Shown here one piece after another: positions 45,872-54,940 of a stretch of DNA of 64,000 bases (position 1 is the stretch's first letter; every line of letters begins with the position of its first letter). Made by a program: the position numbers and the translations under genes. A model generated the notes under the pieces. The model had not been told where the DNA came from and did not search any database. It saw only the letters and a program-made list of their open reading frames with translations. This stretch comes from Massilia agilis (GTDB lineage Bacteria > Pseudomonadota > Gammaproteobacteria > Burkholderiales > Burkholderiaceae_D): contig NZ_JANUHB010000008.1 in the NCBI RefSeq assembly GCF_024756255.1, forward strand, positions 40,823 to 104,822. The letters run 5' to 3'.

Positions 45872-48800
45872 TCAGCGCAACTCGACGCTGACCATGTTAT
45901 CCGCCGGCTTGCGGTCGATGAGCTTGTTGTCGGGGTCGATGCCCGCGCGCCCTGGTACCCGGTCCACCACCAGGGTCACCTGCTGCTCGCGTCCCGTCAC
46001 CAGGCGCCGCTCGCGCACGATCGGGCTGCCGTTCTTGTCGTCCACGCCGAACTCGATGTAGTCGCGCAGCGCCGCCGGCTGCTCGTCGCCCAGCTCGCCC
46101 GCGCGCACCTTGCCCGCGGTCGCATGCAGCACCACCTCGTACTTGCCGTCCGGCCGCTTGTGCGCGACGGCGCTGTCGGCGCGGTTCTCGTACAGCACGA
46201 TCGACTCGAACAGGTCGTCGATGAGGTAAGCCTTGTCCGGCGGCGTGATCGCGCGCAGCGCGTCCACCAGCACCGTCGCGTTCGGGTAGGGGTTGCCGTG
46301 GTAGGCATGGCGCGCCAGGATGCCTTGCAGGGCCTGGTCCACCTTGTCCTCGCCCAGCAGGTCCTGCAGCAGGTACATCGCCAGGCTGCCCTTGCGGTAG
46401 TGGATGTAGTCCTGGTTCTCGTTCTGCGCCAGCGGCAGTTCCTTGCGGCTTTCGTGCGCGCGGCCCATCAGGTAACGGTCCAGGTCGTAGCGCAGGAAGC
46501 GCCGCATCTTGGCCGGCCCGTAGGTGTGCTGCATGACCATCAGCGCGGTGTACTCGGCCAGCGTCTCGGACAGCACCGTGCCGCCGCGCGTGTGCGCGGC
46601 CATCAGCTGGTGGCCCCACCACTGGTGCGCCACTTCGTGCGCCGTGATGTAGTAGGGGTAGTCGATGTCCTTGGGCGAGCTGTCGTCCACCTTGGCGATG
46701 AAGCCCATGCTCTCGGAGAACGGGATCATGCCCGGGAACGACTGCGCGAACTGGGCGTAGCGCGGGAACTCGACGATGCGCAGCTCGTGGTACTGGTACG
46801 GCGAGAAGCGCTGCGAGCCGTAGCTGAGCGCCGCCTTGGCGCCGCGGATCATGCGGTCCACGTTGTAGTCGTGGCCCGGATGGTAATACACGTCGATCGC
46901 CACGTCGCCCCAGCGGTCGTGCCGCACTTCGTAGCGCGCCGACTGGAACGCGTAGAAGTTCAGGATCGGCTTGGTCATCCGGTAGTGGAAGAAGCGGCGG
47001 CCGTTGGCGATCCACTCCTGCTGCAGTTCGCCAGGGGCGATCGCGACCTGGTCGGCGCTGGTGCTCACCACCGCGTCAAAGCGGATCCAGTCCGCGTCCG
47101 GACCGACCTGGTTGATCGACTGCGATGCCGCATCGTCGCGCGCGGCCATGCGTTCGCGCGGCGGCAGGCCGTGGCGCTTGCGGTCGCGCGCGTCCACCAG
47201 CTCGGCCTCCTCGCGGTAGCCGATGTGCGGCAGGATCTCGTTGGTGAAGAAGGTGCCGTTGCCCACCACCGGAGTGTCCTGGCCCAGCCCCAGCACGCCG
47301 CCGGGCGCCCAGATCAGCGTGTAGGACAGGGTCATGCGCTGCCCGCTGGCGAGCGGCTGCGCCAGCCGGTAATGGTAGAAGCCCAGCTGCCGGTCGCTTG
47401 CCACCAGCGTGGCCGGTTGCGAGAACGCCGGCTTGAACGCGGCGCTGCGGTCCTGGTACAGGATCACGTCGCGCACCGGCTGGCCGGTCCGGTTCTCCAG
47501 TTCGTACACACCCTTGACCATCAGGCTGCGCGTTTCCGGCGCGATGTCCACCTGCAGGTCGGTGCCGGTGATGCGCGGCTGCGGCAGGCTGGCGTAGCGC
47601 TTGTAGCGCAGCTCGTATTGCGCGCGCTGCTCTTCGCGCGCGAACGCGGTCTGGTAGTCGCCTGCGATTTCCAGGTTGTAGCAGAGCAGGCCGCCCATGC
47701 CGACGAACACCGCCAGGCCGGTGCCGAAACTGGCGAGCACGCCCGGCGTCAGGCAGCGGCGCGCTGCGCGCAGGCGGCTCCTGAAGTCTTCGTTGGTCCC
47801 GCGTGGCCACAGCAACAGCGACACCGACAGCAGCATCAGCGCCGCGCCGCTCCAGTACAGCAGGAAGGCGCGCTCGCGCACCAGGTGGTGGCCCACGCCG
47901 TTCATGGCAGAGTAGATGAACTCGGGCGTCACGCCGTACAGCACCAGCGGGTGATCCAGCCCGAGCGAGCCGAAGGTGACCAGCGCGATGTAGTAGAGGA
48001 TAAGGGCGAAGTAGGCCAGGTATTTGTGGTTGATGACCACCTGCGCCGCGATTGCGAGCACCGCGATCAGCGCATACTCGGGCAGCATCACGCCGAACAG
48101 GCCTTGCAGGTACAGGCCCGGCTCGAGCGAGAAGTAGCCCTTGGCCAGCTGGATGCCCATGCCGGTTACCATGGCAATGGCCAGCATCAGCGCCTGCAGC
48201 GCGATCAGGCCAATGGTCTTGCCCAGAAGCGCCACCCAGCTCGGCACCGGCAGCGCGTCGATCATCTGGGCCATGCGCGCCTCGCGCTCGCGCCAGACCA
48301 GTTCGCCGGCATACAGCGTGGTCACGACGATCATGAACAGCGAGTACACCTCGCGGATCATGTCGAGGATCTGGTAGGTGACGGGATAGGTGTTGGTGCC
48401 GAACAGCGAGCCCAGGTTGAGCGAGCTGGCCACCAGTGCCAGCACGCCGGCCAGCGCGATCACGGCAAAGTAGATGTTCTTGACCGATTCGCGCACGCTG
48501 TACCAGCTGGCGCGCAGCAGGAGCAGGCCCAGGCTGCGGCGCGCGAAATCGGGCGTCTCGCGCGTGTCCACCGCGGCATGCGACAGCGCCAGCGGGGCCT
48601 GGGCTTCACCGCGCGCCTTGCCGCCCGCGTCCACGCTGCCCACGAACGAGAAGCGCCAGTAGCCGAGCACCAGCACCACCAACCCGAAGCCGGCCCAGAT
48701 CAGGCGGTTCATCAGGTACACGCCTTCGAACGGAACGGCCTTGGCATTGCGTTCGGCCACACTCCAGTATTCGGTCAGGCGGATCAGGGCGGTGGTGCCG

Positions 48801-49450
48801 AACGGGTCGATCAGCGCGGCCAGGGTCTTGTAGTCGAGGTCGCGCGCCAGCGACGGCGCCACGATGTAACCGACCAGCATGACCACGCTGGCCACATACA
48901 CCGGCAGCATGCGCCGGGTCAGCGCCGCCAGCACGAAGAAGATGGCGCCGAAGATGAACAGGTTGGGCAGCAGCGTGAGCAGGTAGGGCTGCAGGTAGGT
49001 AGAGGCGTGGATGGGGCCGAGCTTGTCGGGGTCGATTCCCGGGATCCAGCCGGCGGCCAGCGCGCCCAGCGGGATGCTCGCAAAGACGATCGCGAGCACC
49101 GCGAACGCGCCGAGGAAGCGGCCGAACACGTAGGCGTGCTTGCCGATCGGCGCGCTGAAGAAGAAGTGGTGCATCTCGCGCTCGAAGTCCTGCTGCACCG
49201 CGCGCCCCATCATCGCCGCGATCACGATCACGCCAAAGCTGCCCAAGACCGCCGACGAAATGGCGATCGAGCGCGGCGCGTTGATCGCCACGCGCGCGCC
49301 GAACGACACCACCGCGTCCTTGAACACGCCGCCGGCGGCGGCCATCCACAGCATCGCCAGCGCCAGGAAAATCAGGAAGTACACCCAGGTCGAGAGCATC
49401 CGCAGGCGCTGCTTCGCTTCGAACAGCGCAATCTCAAATATCGCCCGCAT
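45872..49450 (-). CDS. ABC transporter permease fused to M1 family aminopeptidase
   Basis: A 1192-residue fusion. The N-terminal half (about 1-595) has some 12-14 membrane helices in two ABC-2-like sets. The C-terminal half (about 610-1192) is an extracytoplasmic M1 gluzincin domain with zinc motif His938-Glu939-x-x-His942 (HEVAHQWWGH) and a downstream SETLAEY whose Glu962 should be the third ligand. It starts 3 bases after the partner ATPase. The pair probably exports a peptide or protein and trims it, or uses peptidase activity in signalling; the substrate is unknown. The fusion architecture occurs in other bacteria. Confidence 0.93.
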   Translation of the reverse strand: MRAIFEIALFEAKQRLRMLSTWVYFLIFLALAMLWMAAAGGVFKDAVVSFGARVAINAPRSIAISSAVLGSFGVIVIAAMMGRAVQQDFEREMHHFFFSAPIGKHAYVFGRFLGAFAVLAIVFASIPLGALAAGWIPGIDPDKLGPIHASTYLQPYLLTLLPNLFIFGAIFFVLAALTRRMLPVYVASVVMLVGYIVAPSLARDLDYKTLAALIDPFGTTALIRLTEYWSVAERNAKAVPFEGVYLMNRLIWAGFGLVVLVLGYWRFSFVGSVDAGGKARGEAQAPLALSHAAVDTRETPDFARRSLGLLLLRASWYSVRESVKNIYFAVIALAGVLALVASSLNLGSLFGTNTYPVTYQILDMIREVYSLFMIVVTTLYAGELVWREREARMAQMIDALPVPSWVALLGKTIGLIALQALMLAIAMVTGMGIQLAKGYFSLEPGLYLQGLFGVMLPEYALIAVLAIAAQVVINHKYLAYFALILYYIALVTFGSLGLDHPLVLYGVTPEFIYSAMNGVGHHLVRERAFLLYWSGAALMLLSVSLLLWPRGTNEDFRSRLRAARRCLTPGVLASFGTGLAVFVGMGGLLCYNLEIAGDYQTAFAREEQRAQYELRYKRYASLPQPRITGTDLQVDIAPETRSLMVKGVYELENRTGQPVRDVILYQDRSAAFKPAFSQPATLVASDRQLGFYHYRLAQPLASGQRMTLSYTLIWAPGGVLGLGQDTPVVGNGTFFTNEILPHIGYREEAELVDARDRKRHGLPPRERMAARDDAASQSINQVGPDADWIRFDAVVSTSADQVAIAPGELQQEWIANGRRFFHYRMTKPILNFYAFQSARYEVRHDRWGDVAIDVYYHPGHDYNVDRMIRGAKAALSYGSQRFSPYQYHELRIVEFPRYAQFAQSFPGMIPFSESMGFIAKVDDSSPKDIDYPYYITAHEVAHQWWGHQLMAAHTRGGTVLSETLAEYTALMVMQHTYGPAKMRRFLRYDLDRYLMGRAHESRKELPLAQNENQDYIHYRKGSLAMYLLQDLLGEDKVDQALQGILARHAYHGNPYPNATVLVDALRAITPPDKAYLIDDLFESIVLYENRADSAVAHKRPDGKYEVVLHATAGKVRAGELGDEQPAALRDYIEFGVDDKNGSPIVRERRLVTGREQQVTLVVDRVPGRAGIDPDNKLIDRKPADNMVSVELR

Positions 49451-49453
49451 GCT

Positions 49454-50347
49454 TCAGCTGACCTCTTCTTCGGGCCGGTAGTGGCCCGCGATGGTGGCGA
49501 AATACACGTCTTCCAGGCTGGCCTGGGTCGGCTCGAAGCCGTCGCCGGGGTCGCGTTCGCTGTACACATGCACCAGCGTGCGGCCCATCAGGAGCCGGGT
49601 CGAGATCACCGCATGCTGCTTCTGCAGCAGCGGCAGCTCCTGCTTGGTGGCGAAGCGCGCCCAGATGCTGTCCTCGATGTCGTAGGTGAGCTTTTGCGGC
49701 TCGCCGCACAGCAGCACCTGGCCCTTGTTGATGATGGCCATGTTGGCGCACAGGTCGGCCACGTCGGACACGATGTGGGTGGACAGGATCACCGTCTTGT
49801 CCTCGCCGATGTCCGACAGCAGGTTGTGGAAGCGCACCCGCTCCTGCGGGTCCAGGCCGGCGGTGGGCTCGTCCACGATGATCAGCTGCGGGTCGCCCAG
49901 CAGCGCCTGGGCGATGCCGAAGCGCTGGCGCATGCCGCCCGAAAAGCCGCCCATGCGCTGGTGGCGCACCTCGAACAGGTTGGTCTGCTGCAGCAGGCCG
50001 TCCACCACCTCGCGCCGGCGCGCCTTGTTGGAAAGACCCTTCAGGATCGCGAAGTGGTCGAGCAGTTCATAAGCCGTCACCTTCGGGTACACGCCGAAGT
50101 CCTGCGGCAGGTAGCCCAGCAGCTGGCGCACCGCGTCCTTCTCGTCGAGCACGTCGATGTCGCCCAAAAAGACCGAGCCGGAGTCGCACTCCTGCAGCGT
50201 GGCCAAAATCCGCATCAGCGTCGACTTGCCGGCCCCGTTCGGGCCGAGCAGGCCGAACATCCCTGGCGGGATGCGCAGGCTGACGTTGTCCAGCGCCACC
50301 ACGCCATTGGCGTAGGTCTTGGACAGGTTGCGGATGCGTAATTCCAT
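49454..50347 (-). CDS. ABC transporter ATP-binding protein partnered with the M1-fused permease
   Basis: A 297-residue ATPase with Walker A GPNGAGKSTLM, Q-loop YLPQDFGVYPKV, signature FSGGMRQRFGIAQALL, Walker B LIIVDEPTAGLDP and switch His in STHIVSDV. The start MELRIRNLSKTY at 50347 follows an AGGAG site; the frame continues to an ATG at 50380 but without homology. It is followed after 3 bases by the permease-peptidase gene, so the two form an operon. Confidence 0.93.
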   Translation of the reverse strand: MELRIRNLSKTYANGVVALDNVSLRIPPGMFGLLGPNGAGKSTLMRILATLQECDSGSVFLGDIDVLDEKDAVRQLLGYLPQDFGVYPKVTAYELLDHFAILKGLSNKARRREVVDGLLQQTNLFEVRHQRMGGFSGGMRQRFGIAQALLGDPQLIIVDEPTAGLDPQERVRFHNLLSDIGEDKTVILSTHIVSDVADLCANMAIINKGQVLLCGEPQKLTYDIEDSIWARFATKQELPLLQKQHAVISTRLLMGRTLVHVYSERDPGDGFEPTQASLEDVYFATIAGHYRPEEEVS

Positions 50348-50574
50348 GAATACTCCTCGTGGTGCGGCACATATCCGCACGATGTTGCCTTACGGACTCT
50401 TTGACGCTTGCATTGTATTAAATTGTCACCGCGCCCGGGGTGTTCTTGCGATGCGCTGCGCAATTGGGGGAGCAGAATGCGCGATTCCGGGAGCAGGGCG
50501 CGGTGATGTGTTGAATCCACGGCAGGCGGTGCGATCGGGCAATTTTTCCCAAATGCAACGGTTTGACGGGTGGC

Positions 50575-50607
50575 TGAACGCCTGGGCAGGGAACCTGCCC
50601 ACCCTAC
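50575..50607. repeat. Palindromic intergenic repeat, single hairpin (locus G)
   Basis: One copy with stem GGGCAGG-GAA-CCTGCCC; the outer end has GCCTGGG in place of GCGTGGG. It lies 5 bases past the Rieske gene stop, in a gap of 265 bases before the co-directional ABC ATPase gene. The rest of that gap shows no gene. Confidence 0.88.
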
Positions 50608-50612
50608 CGGGT

Positions 50613-51221
50613 TCACGTAGTTACGCCGGGCCCTTCCTCGCCGATGACGAGCCGCTCGCCGTGGTAGGCATGTGGCGGCACCGCCAGGTTGACCGGCGCC
50701 GGCACGTTGCGGAAAACGCGGCCCGCCAGGTCGTACTTGGAGCCGTGGCAGGGACAGTAGAAGCCTCCGGGCCAGTCCGCGCCAAGGTCGGCGGCGCCCG
50801 GCTCGGGCCGGAAAACGGGAATGCAGCCGAGGTGGGTGCACACCGCCTCGACCACGAGGAAGGCCGGGCGCACCGAGCGGGTGGGATTGCGCGCGTATTT
50901 CGGCTGCTGGTCGGTCTGGGAGTCGGGATCGAGCAGCAGCGCGTTGTGCTTGCCCAGCGTGGCCAGCATCTGTGGCGTGCGGTGCAGCACCCAGACCGGC
51001 CTGCCGCGCCAGTTGACGGTGATGAGCGCGCCCGGTGCAACCCGGGTCACGTCCACGTCCACCGGCGCCGCCTCGGCCTTGGCGCGCTCGCTCGGTTCCA
51101 TCGACGCCACGAACGGGATCGCCGTTGCAGCAAGGCCCACCGTGCCCATGCCAACGGTCGAGGCGACCAGGATGCGCCTGCGTGCCAGCTCCTTGTCGTC
51201 CAGCGGTCCGGTTTCGCTCAT
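50613..51221 (-). CDS. Rieske [2Fe-2S] protein, petA-like, without petB/petC
   Basis: A 202-residue ubiquinol-cytochrome c reductase-type iron-sulfur subunit. The N-terminus has a twin-Arg segment (ELARRRILVASTVG) and one membrane helix (about 18-40). The cluster-binding boxes are VCTHLGCIP and YCPCHGSKYDLAG, with two Cys and two His as ligands plus the disulfide Cys pair. In a bc1 operon petA is followed by cytochrome b and c1 genes; here it is followed only by a repeat and an ABC operon. It may be a paralogue or a relocated petA. The long frame upstream belongs to other sequence. Confidence 0.92.
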   Translation of the reverse strand: MSETGPLDDKELARRRILVASTVGMGTVGLAATAIPFVASMEPSERAKAEAAPVDVDVTRVAPGALITVNWRGRPVWVLHRTPQMLATLGKHNALLLDPDSQTDQQPKYARNPTRSVRPAFLVVEAVCTHLGCIPVFRPEPGAADLGADWPGGFYCPCHGSKYDLAGRVFRNVPAPVNLAVPPHAYHGERLVIGEEGPGVTT

Positions 51222-51323
51222 GTCCACGGGGTGCCTCGGCCAGGTTGATACCGGTTTGACCGGGAAAATCGCGCGCCGTTGCCATTTTTCGTTGTGCCAC
51301 GCAGAAAGGTGGATAATGGCGCG

Positions 51324-51803
51324 ATGGACACCGCAATCAAGGAAAAGGTACAGGCCGTGATGCGCCTGGCGCGCACCCGGCAGGAGTCGACGGACTGGTT
51401 CCGCGTCGCGCTGGGCCTGTATTACCTGGCCGGCCTGATGACCAGCGAGGCGATCGACTTCAAGAAGGTGGACCGGGAGTACAACCGCTTCATCTACCAC
51501 ACCATCGGCGGCGGCCACAGCATCACCAGCGTGCTGCAGTTCATGAGCGGGGATAAGGTGATGCCGGTGGTCCAGTCCGAGCGCTTCATGGCCGCGTTCG
51601 CCGAATGCTGTGCCGACGTACCGGCGGACACGATTCCGTTCCTGCTGTCGCTGAACCTGGGCGTGGCCAAGAATATCTCCAGGCTCGAGGTCACCGGGCC
51701 GCTGCACGAGTGGATCGAGCGCCAGCAGGCGCTGCTGGCGCAGGCGCAGCAAACGCCGGGCGAGGGCGAACGGAACGGACCGGCAGCAGGCGAAGGCCTA
51801 TAA
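51324..51803 (+). CDS. Unrecognised protein, co-directional with coq7
   Basis: I do not recognise this 159-residue protein. It appears soluble, with a mid-protein segment FRVALGLYYLAGLMTSEAIDF, several acidic/basic helices, a Cys pair (AECCADV) and a polar Gln/Gly-rich tail. I chose the ATG at 51324; a TTG at 51279 in frame is an alternative. GATAAT at 51312-51317 looks like a -10 box, which with this start would leave a very short leader. It ends 34 bases before coq7 and diverges from the Rieske gene. Confidence 0.75.
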   Translation: MDTAIKEKVQAVMRLARTRQESTDWFRVALGLYYLAGLMTSEAIDFKKVDREYNRFIYHTIGGGHSITSVLQFMSGDKVMPVVQSERFMAAFAECCADVPADTIPFLLSLNLGVAKNISRLEVTGPLHEWIERQQALLAQAQQTPGEGERNGPAAGEGL

Positions 51804-51837
51804 TGGCGCTTTCCAGCCGTATCGTTTTGACTATTTC

Positions 51838-52482
51838 ATGATTGCCAACCGTTCCATCAATCCCCTCGACCACCTGATCGTGGGCTTCGACCGCGCCCTG
51901 CGCGTGGTCGGTGGCGTAGCCACCTCGTCCCGTCCCAACCCGGCCGCGCATGCCGCCGACGGCGAACTGAACGAAGAGGAGCAGCGCCACAGCGCCGGCC
52001 TGATGCGCGTGAACCACGTGGGCGAGGTCTGCGCGCAGGCGCTGTACGACTCGCAGGCGCGCTTCGCCCAGACGCCGGAGGTGCGCGCCCAGTTCGAGCA
52101 GGCCGCGCGCGAGGAAGAAGACCACCTGGCCTGGACCGCGCAGCGGCTGTCCGAGCTCGGCTCGCAGCCCAGCCTGTTGAATCCCTTGTGGTATGCGGGC
52201 GCGTTTGCGCTTGGCACCATCGCCGCCAAGATGGGCGATGCGCACAGCCTGGGTTACGTGGTCGAGACCGAGCGCCAGGTCGAGGCGCACCTGAACAGCC
52301 ACCTCGACGCGCTGCCCCCGCAGGACGCCAAGTCGCGCGCGATCGTGGACCAGATGCGCATCGACGAGATCGCGCACGGCGCCGCCGCCCAGTCGCTGGG
52401 CGCGACCGACATGCCGCTGCCGGTGAAAATGGCGATGCAGGCGATGGCCAAGGTGATGACCTCCACCGCCTATTACATCTGA
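51838..52482 (+). CDS. coq7: Demethoxyubiquinone hydroxylase (Coq7/UbiF-type)
   Basis: Coq7 (214 residues) is a di-iron monooxygenase that hydroxylates demethoxyubiquinol in ubiquinone synthesis. Iron-binding motifs are LMRVNHVGEVCAQALY (Glu), EEEDHLAW (Glu, His), ETERQVEAHL (Glu) and DEIAHG (Glu, His), the expected four-helix bundle set. The C-terminal helix VKMAMQAMAKVMTSTAYYI is typical. Betaproteobacteria use Coq7 in place of E. coli UbiF. It is convergent with the OsmC gene across one repeat. Confidence 0.95.
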   Translation: MIANRSINPLDHLIVGFDRALRVVGGVATSSRPNPAAHAADGELNEEEQRHSAGLMRVNHVGEVCAQALYDSQARFAQTPEVRAQFEQAAREEEDHLAWTAQRLSELGSQPSLLNPLWYAGAFALGTIAAKMGDAHSLGYVVETERQVEAHLNSHLDALPPQDAKSRAIVDQMRIDEIAHGAAAQSLGATDMPLPVKMAMQAMAKVMTSTAYYI

Positions 52483-52501
52483 TTGTGCTGGAACGCCCGC
52501 C

Positions 52502-52535
52502 GTAGGGTGGGCGGGTCTCCCGCCCACGCGTCCAA
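52502..52535. repeat. Palindromic intergenic repeat, single hairpin (locus H)
   Basis: One copy with stem GTGGGCGGG-TCT-CCCGCCCAC; its outer end reads GCGTCCAA in place of GCGTTCAA. It lies between convergent coq7 and OsmC genes. Confidence 0.9.
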
Positions 52536-52552
52536 CGATTGCGTGAAAACCC

Positions 52553-52975
52553 TTACGCCTCGACGATCTCGAACGAGTGCGTGATCTCGGCCGTCTTGGC
52601 CAGCATGATCGAGGCCGAGCAGTATTTGTCGTGCGACAGGTTGACCGCGCGCTCGACCGTCGCTTCCTTCAGGTTGCGGCCGGTGACGGTGAAGTGGAAG
52701 TGGATCTTGGTGAACACCTTCGGATCGGTTTCGGCGCGCTCAGCCTTGAGGGTCACGTCGCAGCCGCGCACGTCCTCGCGCCCGCGCTTGAGGATCAGCA
52801 CCACGTCGTAGGCCGTGCAGCCGCCGGTCCCCAGCAGCACCATTTCCATCGGCCGCGGCGCGAGGTTGTGGCCGCCGCCCTCGGGCGCGCCATCCATGCT
52901 GACCATGTGGCCCGAGCCGGTCTCGGCCCGGAAACTCATGCCCGACGGGCCATTCCAGCTGACTTTCACTTCCAT
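52553..52975 (-). CDS. OsmC family protein
   Basis: A 140-residue OsmC/Ohr-superfamily protein of the YhfA-like type. The two conserved thiol sites are in GTGGCTAYDVVLIL (Cys near 53) and DKYCSASIML (Cys near 118). Family members reduce organic or lipid hydroperoxides; the specific substrate here is unknown. It is on the same strand as the NatAB-type genes, 40 bases after natB-like would start reading from upstream, so it could be co-transcribed downstream of natB. Confidence 0.9.
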   Translation of the reverse strand: MEVKVSWNGPSGMSFRAETGSGHMVSMDGAPEGGGHNLAPRPMEMVLLGTGGCTAYDVVLILKRGREDVRGCDVTLKAERAETDPKVFTKIHFHFTVTGRNLKEATVERAVNLSHDKYCSASIMLAKTAEITHSFEIVEA

Positions 52976-53015
52976 TTGCGTTCTCCGCTATTGTGCGATG
53001 CGCTTATTGTAAGGC

Positions 53016-54196
53016 TTACACCGCCAGCACGTAGCGCTCGCTCTTCATCCGCCACGCGGCAAAGGCCACCGCCGCCACTGCCGGCACGGCCGAGCTGAGG
53101 AAGGTGAGCACGAACGGCACCGCTTCCACCTGCCCGGTGCGGGCCATCTCGCGCAGCAGGGTCTGGTCCGAGAGCATCGGCACCAGGTACATCCAGGTGG
53201 CCGTTTTCAGGTCGAGCATCGATACCAGCACGCCCGGCACCATCGGCACCAGCATCACGAAGCTGAGCAGGCTCTGGGCTTCCTTGAACGACTTCGAATT
53301 CATGGCCAGCGCCACCTGCACCGCAGCGGCGAACAGCGACAGCGGCAGCGCGGCGATGCACACCATGGCCAGGCCACCCCACGACAGGCTCCATGCCATG
53401 CCGATTTCTTCCAGCGGCAGCCAGGACAGCACCAGGTGCGCCAGCGCCAGTTCGAGCGTGACGCCCACCATCGCGAGCGTGCCGGCGGCCAGCCATTTGC
53501 CCACCACCAGGTCGGCGGCGCGCGCCGGCTGCGCCATCAGCACTTCGAGCGAGCGCCGTTCGCGCTCGCCGGCGGTGCTGTCGATCGCGGTGGCCATGCC
53601 CAGCATGAAGGACGGGAAGAACAGCGCGGCCAGGATGCTGCCGATCATGGCCGCCGAGCGCGAGGCGTTGGTGCCGGTGTCGTAGCGCTGCAGCTTGATC
53701 GGCGAGAGCGTGGCCGGCGACACCCCGTGCGCGAGAAGGCGCGCACCCGCGATGTTGGAGCCGTAGGCGTTGATCACGTCCTCGATGTCGCGCGGGCGCG
53801 AGCCGGTGTCGGCGGCCGAGTCGAACCACAGCTCGATCGCGGCCGGACGCATGGCCTCGTAGTTCTCGACGAACTTGTCGGACACGCGCAGCACCGCCAC
53901 CGTCTTGCGGCCCTTGAGCAGGGCGGCGATGCCTTCCTCGTCCATCGGCGCGACCTCGCGCAGCGTGAAGTTCTTCTGCCTGAGCTGGGTCATCAGGTTG
54001 GGCGCCCTGGCCGCGCCGATGACGGCGACCTCGGCGCCTTCGCGCTCGGGCTTGGTGGCGCGGTTGACCATCTGCTGCAGGATAAAGCCGAGCACCACCG
54101 GGTACATCACCGTGAACAGCGCCAGCATCGCCAGCGTGCGCTTGTCGCGCAGGGTTTCGCGCAGCTCCTTCAGGAGCACCACCATGAAACGCGGCT

Positions 54197-54200
<4 letters not shown>
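53016..54200 (-). CDS. ABC-2 exporter permease, NatB-like
   Basis: A 394-residue permease with one N-terminal helix (about 17-37), a large external domain (about 45-175), and about five further helices (about 190-394). It resembles NatB of sodium/other exporters, including the ERERRSLEVLMAQPAR cytoplasmic loop with the ERE motif common in this group. The ATG at 54200 overlaps the natA-like stop in ATGA, so the two are translationally coupled. True substrate unknown. Confidence 0.88.
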
Positions 54201-54928
<728 letters not shown>

Positions 54929-54940
54929 GGGCTGGAGGGG

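Noticed and set aside
46124..50341. A 1405-codon open frame on the plus strand opposite the ABC/M1 and ATPase genes
   Set aside because: Same cause: the composition is Val/Arg/His/Gln-rich with no motifs, while the opposite strand has clear ABC and M1 signatures.
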